Origin: DATJWY01 sp035500775
Lineage (GTDB): Bacteria > Pseudomonadota > Alphaproteobacteria > Acetobacterales > Acetobacteraceae
Length of the DNA: 7,587 nt
Reading direction: 5' to 3'
NCBI GenBank assembly: GCA_035500775.1
Contig: DATJWY010000110.1
Span: 1 to 7,587 of the forward strand
Under the pieces are notes generated by a model. The model searched no databases, was not told the DNA's origin, and saw nothing but the letters and a program-made list of their open reading frames with translations. This document shows positions 1 to 5,807 of this stretch, piece by piece; the first letter of the stretch is position 1; every line of letters begins with the position of its first letter. Position numbers and translations under genes: made by a program.

Positions 1-2
1 GG

Positions 3-45
3 CGAGGGGCGTTGCCCCTCGACCCCATCAAAGGCAAGCCTTTGA
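3..45 (-). repeat. Two-hairpin intergenic module, copy A
   Basis: Two adjacent hairpins are visible. The first is an 8-bp stem, CGAGGGGC (3-10) with GCCCCTCG (14-21), loop GTT. The second is a 7-bp stem, 28-34 with 39-45, loop CAAG. The linker reads ACCCCA on the plus strand. Read on the minus strand the order is AAAGG-type stem, GGGGT linker, then AGGGG-type stem, the same layout as the modules at 2564-2605, 2631-2674 and 5169-5213. A T-rich stretch (53-60) follows on the plus strand, so it could also end a gene lying left of the window. The pairing is certain; repeat-family membership rests on comparing the copies within this window. Confidence 0.6.
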
Positions 46-133
46 AATCCATTTGTTTTTTAGCTGCGTCCGCGGTCTTCAGTCGGCTTGAGGATGGTGT
101 CGTTCGCGGCTGACACCGCCAGGAGAAACGACC

Positions 134-164
134 GGCATCCAAAGGCCTCCGGCCTTTGGATGCC
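134..164 (-). terminator. Perfect 14-bp hairpin downstream of the HpnL-like gene
   Basis: GGCATCCAAAGGCC (134-147) pairs perfectly with 151-164 around a 3-base loop. It starts 29 bases past the stop codon of the minus-strand HpnL-like gene, a natural terminator position, although the minus-strand sequence after it (GGTCGTTTCTCCT) has only a weak T-run. The core CCAAAGG/CCTTTGG matches the first stem of the repeat module at 2631-2649, so it may instead be a solitary half-module. Both readings are open. Confidence 0.5.
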
Positions 165-192
165 TTATCCTGGTGCCTATGGGGGAACCATT

Positions 193-1224
193 TTATGCGC
201 CGCCGCTCTTTACTCGCCCAGGGACAGGCTCAGCGGCCGCAGCGGGATCGAAGCGGGCGAGCCCCCGCCAGGCCCGCCGCCCCTCCAGCACCTGCCAGGC
301 CAGCAGCGCCGGAACGCCGATCGCCAGATCCCGCCCGCGCCGGACCAACGACAGCGCCACCGCCTGCTCCGCCCCGAGGCCGAACAACGCGCCGAGCAGC
401 AGCAGCGCCGCCTCCTGCACGCCGATCGCGTTCGGGATCATGAAGGCGAAGCTACGTACGCCGTAGAGCAGGCTGTCGATGACAAGGCCGGCGGCGAGGC
501 CGAGCCGGATGCCGATCAGGCGCAGCATCATCCAGGTTTCGACCCCGCTCAGCACCCAGCTCAGCAGGTGCACAAGGCCGGCCAGCCACAGCACTCCGGG
601 CCGCCGGTGCATGCCGTGGATCGCATCCCGCAGCACCCCGTCCCGGCTCGGCGGGCTGTTCAGCAAATGCCGCGAGATCTGCGCCAGGGCACGATCAACG
701 AAGGAGGCGCCCCGCACCTGCACGGCGATGAAGAGGAAAGCGAGTGCGCCGAGCAAGCCGATGCCGAACAGGATCGGCCAGATCAGATCATTGCCCGGCC
801 GGATGCGCCAAAGCAGGAACAGGCCGAGCAGTATGTAGCCGAGCTGCGCCACCAGTTCGACCGTGACATCCACCACGGTGGAGGACGCGACGAACACTCC
901 CTCCACGCCGGCTACCACGGCCGCGCGCGCGCCGAGCACATAGCCGCCGATCTGCGACAGCGGCAGCGCCTCGGCCGCCGAGTCACGCACCAGCCGCCCC
1001 CAGGCGAAGCGCCCCCACACCGCATCCGCCCGGCCTCTGGCCAGGACGAACCAGGCCGTGCCCATCAGCGCGATCAGCCCGACATGAAACAGTACGATCC
1101 AGGTGAAGCCGGGCCAGCCGAGGGTTTCCAGCGTTTGCAGGATCGCGCCCATGCCGAGATGCGTCACGAGCACCGTCAGCAGCGCCACGCCCGACACCAG
1201 CCCCAGAGCGCCGAGCGCCTTCAC
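193..1224 (-). CDS. hpnL: HpnL-like integral membrane protein (lysylphosphatidylglycerol synthase TM-region family)
   Basis: Predicted inner-membrane protein of 343 residues with about eight hydrophobic segments (around 2-22, 40-62, 115-139, 148-170, 210-238, 242-260, 270-285, 297-312). Family-like motifs are a polar stretch ending LPLSQIGGYVLGAR (87-100), the segment FMIPNAIGVQE (261-271) followed by LLLLGALFGLG, and SLVRRGRDLAIGVPALL (292-308). These resemble HpnL, a membrane protein of unknown exact role encoded with hopanoid genes, and more widely the transmembrane half of lysylphosphatidylglycerol synthase; no soluble aminoacyl-transferase domain is present. I chose the GTG at 1224 because GGGAGG lies 6 bases upstream and the first hydrophobic segment begins there. 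The frame stays open to 1428, but that extra part is low-complexity Gly/Arg-rich. It lies 264 bases downstream of the propeller gene on the same strand. Family assignment is firm; the hpnL name is moderately sure. Confidence 0.8.
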   Translation of the reverse strand: MKALGALGLVSGVALLTVLVTHLGMGAILQTLETLGWPGFTWIVLFHVGLIALMGTAWFVLARGRADAVWGRFAWGRLVRDSAAEALPLSQIGGYVLGARAAVVAGVEGVFVASSTVVDVTVELVAQLGYILLGLFLLWRIRPGNDLIWPILFGIGLLGALAFLFIAVQVRGASFVDRALAQISRHLLNSPPSRDGVLRDAIHGMHRRPGVLWLAGLVHLLSWVLSGVETWMMLRLIGIRLGLAAGLVIDSLLYGVRSFAFMIPNAIGVQEAALLLLGALFGLGAEQAVALSLVRRGRDLAIGVPALLAWQVLEGRRAWRGLARFDPAAAAEPVPGRVKSGGA

Positions 1225-1230
1225 CCGTGC

Positions 1231-1236
1231 CCTCCC
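1231..1236 (-). promoter_or_regulatory. Ribosome binding site deciding the GTG start of the HpnL-like gene
   Basis: On the minus strand GGGAGG is followed by a 6-base spacer (GCACGG) and then GTG at 1224. This is a strong Shine-Dalgarno match at normal spacing, and no comparable site was noted for the longer ATG start at 1428. It favours the 343-residue protein over the 411-residue one. Confidence 0.65.
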
Positions 1237-1460
1237 GTCCGTTCCGCCGCCGGCGGGCGCGCCCCACCGCTGACCGCCCCATTGGCCGGCCCAGCCTCTC
1301 GCACCCCTTGGGGAACCATGGCCCCGCCCCTCTCCGCTCCCCCGCGCGCCCCCGGCGACATCCCACGGCGACACGGGCAAACCCCGACAGTTCAGGATGC
1401 AGGCGACCACGCCCGCAGCGCCAAACAACTCTCGGCGTAGCCCGCCCGCCGCCTGACGCG

Positions 1461-1482
1461 GCCCCGGCGCGCCGGCCGGGGC
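1461..1482 (-). terminator. GC-rich hairpin just after the beta-propeller gene
   Basis: GCCCCGG (1461-1467) pairs with CCGGGGC (1476-1482), extendable by one C-G pair, leaving a 6-base loop. It begins 6 bases after the stop codon of the minus-strand propeller gene. No T-run follows on the minus strand, so it may be a weak terminator or an RNA 3'-end stabiliser. The rest of the 264-base gap (1225-1488) is GC-rich with no gene I can support. Confidence 0.45.
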
Positions 1483-1488
1483 GCCGGA

Positions 1489-2472
1489 TCAACGGCTGGC
1501 CGTCGTCTCCGGCAGCGTGTCATGCGTGTTCAGCCAGATACCGTGCGGCGAGCGGCCGACGCGGATGATTTGGTAATCCCCCGTCCGCGGGTCGATCACC
1601 GCAACCGCCTGCCGCCAGCGCAGCCCCGTCCAGAGCTTGCCGTCCGGGGCGAAGTCGATGTCGTCCGCGCCACCCGGCACGCGCAGCGTGCGCACCACCT
1701 CCAGCGTCCGCGGATCGAGCACCGTAATCGTGCCGCCCACCCGGTTGGTGGCATAGATCGCCGAGTGGTCGGGCGGGACGAACATTGTGTGCATACCCTC
1801 GCCGGTCGGGATCACCCGCTCGACATGCCCGTCCGCCGGATCGACCACGGCGATATGCGCCTCGCCCATGATGCCGACGAGCAGCTTGCCGTCATGCCAG
1901 AGCACACCGGCCGGAGTGGTGCCGACCCGCGTCTCCCACAGCACCTGGCCCGAGGCGACGTCGATCGCGATCAGGCTGTCCGTGCCCTGGAGGCTGACGA
2001 AGACCCGCCGCGAATCGGGCGAATAGTTGATGTGGCTCGGCATCGAACGCGCCGGGATCCGATGCAGCAGCCGGTAGGTGGCGGCGTCGTAAATGTCGAT
2101 CTGGTTGCGCGCGAGACCGGCCACCGTCAGCCTTGTGCCGTCCGGGCTGAACACCAACTGGTACGGGTCGCTGACCGCCAGCCGCCGCTGCACCGCGCCG
2201 GTGTGCGGGTCGAGGAAGAACAGGGCATTGCCGGTGGTGTCGCCGATCAGCAGGGATTTGTGGTCGGGCGTCAGCGCCATGTGGTGCGGCTCGCGCAGCA
2301 TCGGCACACGGCGCAGCTCGCGCTGCGTCTCGACATCGATCAGGCTGACCGTGGCGTCGTTGGAATTGACGACGAAGGCCAGGCCGCGGGCATGCGCCGC
2401 GGCCGGGAGCATGGCGCCCAGGGCCGGGACGAGCAGGGCAAGGGCAAGCAGCGGGGAAGAATTTCGGCGCAT
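1489..2472 (-). CDS. Secreted seven-bladed YVTN-type beta-propeller protein
   Basis: A 327-residue protein with a Sec-type signal peptide: MRRN, then a hydrophobic Leu/Ala core, with likely cleavage after AHA near residue 28. Seven repeats follow, each a beta-strand rise ending in an Asp-containing turn such as IDVET, LDPHTG, YDAAT, IDVASG, VDPADG, LDPRT and IDPRTG (about residues 45, 87, 128, 170, 210, 252 and 293). Several repeats have a preceding SPDG/TPD-like turn. This is the YVTN/NHL-like propeller pattern, and seven repeats would close one propeller. Such proteins are usually periplasmic binding or scaffold proteins; no catalytic motif identifies a reaction. His residues recur at equivalent positions in four repeats (63/64, 147, 228, 310). 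The ATG at 2472 has AGAGG 9 bases upstream. It may be co-transcribed with the HpnL-like gene, but the 264-base gap and hairpin argue for caution. The substrate is unknown. Confidence 0.88.
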   Translation of the reverse strand: MRRNSSPLLALALLVPALGAMLPAAAHARGLAFVVNSNDATVSLIDVETQRELRRVPMLREPHHMALTPDHKSLLIGDTTGNALFFLDPHTGAVQRRLAVSDPYQLVFSPDGTRLTVAGLARNQIDIYDAATYRLLHRIPARSMPSHINYSPDSRRVFVSLQGTDSLIAIDVASGQVLWETRVGTTPAGVLWHDGKLLVGIMGEAHIAVVDPADGHVERVIPTGEGMHTMFVPPDHSAIYATNRVGGTITVLDPRTLEVVRTLRVPGGADDIDFAPDGKLWTGLRWRQAVAVIDPRTGDYQIIRVGRSPHGIWLNTHDTLPETTASR

Positions 2473-2563
2473 GAAACCACACCTCTGGGGGCGAACTCGC
2501 GCCCAGGCATACGCCCATCGAAGGGTGAATGGCAGGGGGCGGACGCGTATAGATTAAGTCAGG

Positions 2564-2605
2564 CCAGGGCTCTGCCCTGGACCCGCTGGGGCCCAGAGGC
2601 CCCAG
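2564..2605 (-). repeat. Two-hairpin intergenic module, copy B1
   Basis: CCAGGGC (2564-2570) pairs with GCCCTGG (2574-2580) around TCT. After the linker ACCCG, CTGGGGCC (2586-2593) pairs with GGCCCCAG (2598-2605) around CAGA. On the minus strand the order is stem 1, CGGGT linker, stem 2, then GGCC, as in the other copies. It faces away from copy B2, giving an inverted pair. Confidence 0.7.
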
Positions 2606-2630
2606 ACCCCCAATATTTAAGTAAAGGATT

Positions 2631-2674
2631 CCAAAGGCTTCGCCTTTGGCGGGGTCCAGGGGTGGAGCCCCTGG
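2631..2674 (+). repeat. Two-hairpin intergenic module, copy B2
   Basis: CCAAAGGC (2631-2638) pairs with GCCTTTGG (2642-2649) around TTC. The linker CGGGGT follows, and then CCAGGGG (2656-2662) pairs with CCCCTGG (2668-2674), closing on GGCC. It has the same layout as copies A, B1 and C2. It sits upstream of both flanking start codons, so it cannot be a terminator for either flanking gene. Confidence 0.7.
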
Positions 2675-2705
2675 CCTCAAACCCCGTCCACCCAAGGCTT
2701 CCAGC

Positions 2706-2721
2706 GCACCGGCTTCGGTGC
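2706..2721 (+). other. Small hairpin in the hisG leader region
   Basis: GCACCG (2706-2711) pairs with CGGTGC (2716-2721) around GCTT, a 6-bp perfect stem 57 bases before the hisG start. It could affect hisG mRNA, but no alternative pairing or leader peptide supports an attenuator. Confidence 0.35.
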
Positions 2722-2778
2722 TAGGTCCGGCGCCCAACCGCCCTTGACTTTCGAGCGGAACTCCGAACAGGAGCCGAC

Positions 2779-3489
2779 ATGACCGCGTCTTACCCGGCCT
2801 CCGCCCTGGCCCCCACGGCGGCAGCGCCGCTGATCCTGGCCCTGCCCAAGGGACGAATCCTCAGCGAATGCGGGCCGCTGCTCGCGCGCGCCGGCCTCGT
2901 GCCCGCCGCGGACTACGCGGATGAGAGCAGCCGGCGCCTCCGCTTTCCCACCGACGATCCGGCGCTCGATATCGTCCGCGTCCGGCCGTTCGATGTCGCC
3001 ACCTTCGTCGCCTTCGGCGCGGCGCAGATCGGCATTTGCGGTGCCGACGTGCTGATGGAGTTCGACTATCCGGAGATCTACGCACCGCTCGATCTCGGCA
3101 TCGGCAGCTGCCGCGTCTCCGTCGCCGAGCCGGTGGAAACGGCGGAGGGCGAGGACCCGACCCGCTGGTCGGTCGTGCGGGTGGCGACCAAATACCCGAA
3201 CATCGCCCGCCGCCATTACGCGGCGCGCGGCATCCATGCCGAGGTCGTGCACCTGAACGGCGCGATGGAGCTGGCGCCCGGGCTCGGGCTCAGCCGGGTG
3301 ATCGTGGACCTGGTGCAAACCGGCTCCACGCTCAAGGCCAATGGCCTGCGGGAAACCGAGGTGATCGCGCACGTGACCTCCCGCCTCATCGTCAACCGCA
3401 CCGCGCTCAAGACCCAGCCGGAGGCCGTCGGCGCCTGGATCGCGCGCTTCCGCGCGGCGCTGGAAGCCGGCACCGGAGACCAGGCATGA
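2779..3489 (+). CDS. hisG: ATP phosphoribosyltransferase, short form
   Basis: Cytosolic enzyme of the first step of histidine biosynthesis, joining ATP and PRPP to give phosphoribosyl-ATP. The 236-residue protein shows LALPKGRI (20-27) at the first strand, GICGADVL (85-92), and the PRPP-binding loop VDLVQTGSTLKANGL (176-190). It ends soon after the catalytic core, without the C-terminal ACT-like regulatory domain of long HisG. Short HisG enzymes work with HisZ, a catalytically dead HisRS-like partner that carries feedback control; no hisZ is in this window. The first ~16 residues are an Ala/Pro-rich extension before the usual PLILALPKGR start. The ATG at 2779 has AGGAG 5 bases upstream. Its stop overlaps the hisD start by 4 bases (ATGA), implying translational coupling. 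Repeat modules fill its upstream region. Confidence 0.97.
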   Translation: MTASYPASALAPTAAAPLILALPKGRILSECGPLLARAGLVPAADYADESSRRLRFPTDDPALDIVRVRPFDVATFVAFGAAQIGICGADVLMEFDYPEIYAPLDLGIGSCRVSVAEPVETAEGEDPTRWSVVRVATKYPNIARRHYAARGIHAEVVHLNGAMELAPGLGLSRVIVDLVQTGSTLKANGLRETEVIAHVTSRLIVNRTALKTQPEAVGAWIARFRAALEAGTGDQA

Positions 3490-4775
3490 AGCGTCTCGCC
3501 ACGACCGAGCCCGGCTTCGCCCCCGCCTTCGAGGATTTGCTGAACCAGGCGCGGGAAACGACCGCCCGGGTCGATCAGGCCGTCGCCGAGATTATCGCGG
3601 AGGTGCGGACGCGCGGCGACGACGCGCTGTGCGACCTCACCGCCCGGTTCGACCGGCAGAGCCTGACCCCGGACCGGCTGCGCCTGACCGCCGAGGAGAT
3701 CGACGCCGGCCTCGCCGCCGTGCCGGGCGAGCTGCTGGCGGCGCTCGACGTCGCGGCGGCGCGCATCGAGGCGTTCCACCGCGCCCAGCTTCCCGCCGAC
3801 CTCGCCATGACCGACGCGGACGGTGTCTCGCTCGGCATGCGCTGGACGCCGCTCGATAGCGTCGGCCTCTACGTCCCCGGCGGCAAGGCGGCCTATCCCT
3901 CCTCTGTGCTGATGAACGCCATTCCGGCGCGCGTCGCCGGGGTCGGGCGCATCGCCATGTGCGTCCCCTGCCCCGGCGGGGCGCTGAACCCGCTGGTGCT
4001 CGCCGCCGCCCACCGGGCGGGGATCGACGAGATCTACCGCATCGGCGGCGCCCAGGCCGTGGCGGCGCTCGCCTACGGCACCGAGACCGTGCGGCCGGTG
4101 GACCGCATCGTCGGGCCGGGCAATGCCTATGTGGCGGAAGCGAAGCGGCAGGTGTTCGGCCGGGTTGGCATCGATTCCATCGCCGGTCCCTCCGAGGTCG
4201 TCATCCTCGCCGATGCCGACAACGATCCGCGCCTGATCGCGATCGACCTGCTGGCGCAGGCGGAGCATGACGAGGCGGCGCAATCCATCCTGATCACCGA
4301 CTCCCCCGCCCTGGCCGACGCCGTCGCCGGCGCCGTGGAGGCGGAACTGCTCACCCTGCCGCGCGCCGAGATCGCCGGGGCGAGCTGGCGCGCGCATGGC
4401 GCCATCATCCTGGTGCGGAACTGGGAGGAAGCCGCCGCGCTGACCGACCGGCTCGCGCCCGAGCACCTGGAAATCATGCTGGCCGATCCGGATGCGCTGT
4501 TTGCGCGCATCCGTCATGCGGGTGCCGCGTTCCTCGGCCGCTTCTGCCCCGAGGCGATCGGCGACTACGTTGCCGGCCCCAACCATGTGCTGCCCACCGG
4601 ACGCACGGCGCGCTTCGCCTCCGGCCTCTCGGTGTTCGATTTCATCAAGCGCACCACATGGGTAAAAGCCGACCCGGCCTCGCTCGCCCGGATCGGCCCG
4701 GCGGCGGTGGCGCTCGCGGAGGCGGAGGGGCTTGACGCCCACGCGCTCAGCGTCGCGCTGCGCCTGCCCTGCTGA
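3486..4775 (+). CDS. hisD: Histidinol dehydrogenase
   Basis: Zinc enzyme for the last two oxidations of histidine synthesis, L-histidinol to L-histidine with two NAD+. The 429-residue length is normal for the family. Expected zinc ligands and catalytic residues are all visible: Gln258 and His261 in LLAQAEHDEAAQ, Glu326-His327 in APEHLEI, Asp360 in GDYVAGPNH, and His419 near the C-terminus. The nucleotide-binding region carries VGLYVPGGKAAYPSSVLMN (126-144), RIGGAQAVAALAYGT (185-199) and VGPGNAYVAEAKR (209-221). The ATG at 3486 overlaps the hisG stop and has GGAG 7 bases upstream inside hisG. It appears intact and functional. hisD beside infA and maf is a familiar alphaproteobacterial neighbourhood, although the small genes often found between hisD and infA in rhizobia are absent here. 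Confidence 0.98.
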   Translation: MKRLATTEPGFAPAFEDLLNQARETTARVDQAVAEIIAEVRTRGDDALCDLTARFDRQSLTPDRLRLTAEEIDAGLAAVPGELLAALDVAAARIEAFHRAQLPADLAMTDADGVSLGMRWTPLDSVGLYVPGGKAAYPSSVLMNAIPARVAGVGRIAMCVPCPGGALNPLVLAAAHRAGIDEIYRIGGAQAVAALAYGTETVRPVDRIVGPGNAYVAEAKRQVFGRVGIDSIAGPSEVVILADADNDPRLIAIDLLAQAEHDEAAQSILITDSPALADAVAGAVEAELLTLPRAEIAGASWRAHGAIILVRNWEEAAALTDRLAPEHLEIMLADPDALFARIRHAGAAFLGRFCPEAIGDYVAGPNHVLPTGRTARFASGLSVFDFIKRTTWVKADPASLARIGPAAVALAEAEGLDAHALSVALRLPC

Positions 4776-4790
4776 ACGCGCGCGGCGTCC

Positions 4791-4819
4791 TTGACCTGGG
4801 CGGGGCGAGTCGTCACATT
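4791..4819 (+). promoter_or_regulatory. Candidate sigma-70 promoter for infA
   Basis: TTGACC (4791-4796) is separated by 17 bases from CACATT (4814-4819) in the 77-base gap between hisD and infA. The -35 matches five of six consensus bases, the -10 three of six. Transcription would start near 4826, leaving a leader of about 27 bases. A separate promoter fits the need for IF-1 independent of histidine supply. No transcript data support it. Confidence 0.45.
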
Positions 4820-4852
4820 CCGGCCCGAAAGTGACCCCAAGCCAGGATTCGA

Positions 4853-5071
4853 ATGTCCAAAGAAGACATGATCGAGTTCAGCGGGACGGTGATGGAGCTT
4901 CTGCCCAACGCCATGTTCCGTGTGAAACTCGACAACGAGCATGTGATACTCGCTCACACCAGCGGCAAGATGCGTAAGAATCGCATCCGCGTGCTGGCAG
5001 GTGATCGGGTGAATGTCGAAATGACTCCGTATGACTTGACCAAGGGACGGATCACGTTCCGCTTCAAGTAG
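4853..5071 (+). CDS. infA: Translation initiation factor IF-1
   Basis: A 72-residue single-OB-fold protein that binds the A site of the 30S subunit during initiation, with IF-2 and IF-3. The sequence is textbook IF-1: MSKEDMIEFSGTVMELLPNA at the N-terminus, then FRVKLDNEHVILAHTSGKMR, KNRIRVLAGDRVNVEMTPYD and LTKGRITFRFK. The ATG at 4853 has AGGA 5 bases upstream. A candidate promoter lies in the gap before it, and repeat modules lie after it, so it may form its own unit or read through to maf. Its amino-acid composition is less Ala/Arg-rich than its neighbours, as expected for a conserved ribosome-binding protein. Confidence 0.98.
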   Translation: MSKEDMIEFSGTVMELLPNAMFRVKLDNEHVILAHTSGKMRKNRIRVLAGDRVNVEMTPYDLTKGRITFRFK

Positions 5072-5113
5072 TGTTCCCTGGCCGGATGATCGGATCGATC
5101 AACCGGCCCGTTC

Positions 5114-5147
5114 GGGGCGCCGCCCCCCAGCAAAGGCCCGGCGCCTT
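5114..5147 (-). repeat. Two-hairpin intergenic module, copy C1 (degenerate)
   Basis: GGGGC (5114-5118) pairs with GCCCC (5122-5126) around GCC, then AAGGC (5133-5137) pairs with GCCTT (5143-5147) around CCGGC. The order fits the minus-strand module orientation but stems are only 5 bp and the linker lacks the GACCC form, so this is a decayed or doubtful copy. It lies 42 bases after the infA stop. Confidence 0.35.
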
Positions 5148-5168
5148 CGGCAAACGTGGACCAGAAGG

Positions 5169-5213
5169 CTGGGGCCCCGAAGCCCCGGCGGGGTCGAGGG
5201 GCCAGCTCCCTCG
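5169..5213 (+). repeat. Two-hairpin intergenic module, copy C2
   Basis: CTGGGGC (5169-5175) pairs with GCCCCGG (5182-5188), including one T-G pair, with loop CCCGAA. The linker CGGGGT follows, then CGAGGG (5195-5200) pairs with CCCTCG (5208-5213), and GCC follows nearby. The layout matches copies A, B1 and B2. It may double as a terminator for infA, though no T-run follows. The maf start is 21 bases downstream. Confidence 0.6.
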
Positions 5214-5234
5214 CCTTCCCGGAAGCCGTCGCGC

Positions 5235-5807
5235 ATGACGCCCCCCCTGATCCTCGCCTCCGCGAGTCCGCGCCGCCTCGCCCTGCTCGCCCAGATCGGC
5301 GTCACGCCCGACGAGGTGGTTCCCACCGATATCGACGAGACGCCGCGACGGGACGAATTGCCGCGCCCGCATGCCGAGCGCCTGGCGCGGGAAAAGGCCC
5401 GGGCCGCGAGCCGCCCCGGTTGCTTCGTCCTGGCGGCCGATACGGTGGTTGCCGTCGGCCGCCGCATCCTGCCCAAGGCGGAGAGCCCGGAACAGGCCGC
5501 CACCTGCCTCGATCTGCTCTCCGGCCGCCGTCATGCGGTAATGACCGCCGTGGTGCTGATCGCCCCGGATGGCGGAGTCTCCGAGCGGCTGGTGGACAGC
5601 GTGGTTGCCTTCGCCCGCCTGACGGAGGCGCAGAAGCGCGCCCATCTCGCGAGCGGCGAATGGCAGGGCAAGGCCGGGGGCTACGCCATTCAGGGCCATG
5701 CTGCCGCTTTCATCCGCTTCCTCTCCGGCAGCTATTCCGGCGTGGTCGGCCTGCCGCTGTTCGAGACGGCGCAATTGCTGCGCGGCCGGGGCTATCCGAT
5801 CGCATGA
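5235..5807 (+). CDS. maf: Maf-family nucleoside triphosphate pyrophosphatase
   Basis: Cytosolic house-cleaning enzyme that hydrolyses nucleoside triphosphates to monophosphate and pyrophosphate. The 190-residue protein has the family signatures LASASPRR (7-14), AADTVV with the catalytic-type Asp69 (67-72), Lys81 in LPKAES, GKAGGYAIQG (145-154), and GSYSGVVGLPLFET (165-178). The SPRR motif and the Lys/Gln pattern resemble the YhdE (dTTP/UTP) subgroup rather than YceF (m7GTP), so dTTP/UTP and modified pyrimidine nucleotides are the inferred substrates. ATG at 5235 has GGAAG 9 bases upstream. The stop overlaps the next start (ATGA), so it is coupled to the RNase E/G-like gene. The infA-maf-yacG neighbourhood is common in alphaproteobacteria. 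Confidence 0.95.
   Translation: MTPPLILASASPRRLALLAQIGVTPDEVVPTDIDETPRRDELPRPHAERLAREKARAASRPGCFVLAADTVVAVGRRILPKAESPEQAATCLDLLSGRRHAVMTAVVLIAPDGGVSERLVDSVVAFARLTEAQKRAHLASGEWQGKAGGYAIQGHAAAFIRFLSGSYSGVVGLPLFETAQLLRGRGYPIA

Larger units (their letters stand above)
2473..2778. other. 306-base divergent intergenic region
   Basis: This gap separates the start codon of the minus-strand propeller gene from that of hisG, so both promoters should lie here. Most of it is two repeat modules in inverted arrangement (2564-2605 and 2631-2674) around an AT-rich centre (AATATTTAAGTAAAGGATT, 2612-2630). A further hairpin sits at 2706-2721. I found no convincing -35/-10 pair for either gene and no histidine-rich leader peptide that would suggest attenuation of hisG. 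Confidence 0.7.

Noticed and set aside
1225..1428. N-terminal extension of the HpnL-like protein to an ATG at 1428 (411 residues)
   Set aside because: The extra 68 residues are Gly/Arg-rich without family resemblance, and a strong ribosome binding site serves the GTG at 1224.
88..1440. Long plus-strand open frame of 450 codons
   Set aside because: Its translation is His/Gln/Arg/Pro-rich and antisense to the HpnL-like gene, typical of GC-rich shadow frames.
2744..2772. TTGACT as a -35 box for hisG
   Set aside because: With normal spacing the -10 would fall on the ribosome binding site at 2767-2773 and has no consensus match.
3216..4742. Long minus-strand open frame of 508 codons
   Set aside because: It is antisense to hisD, Arg/Gly/His-rich and without domains; hisD has all catalytic residues.
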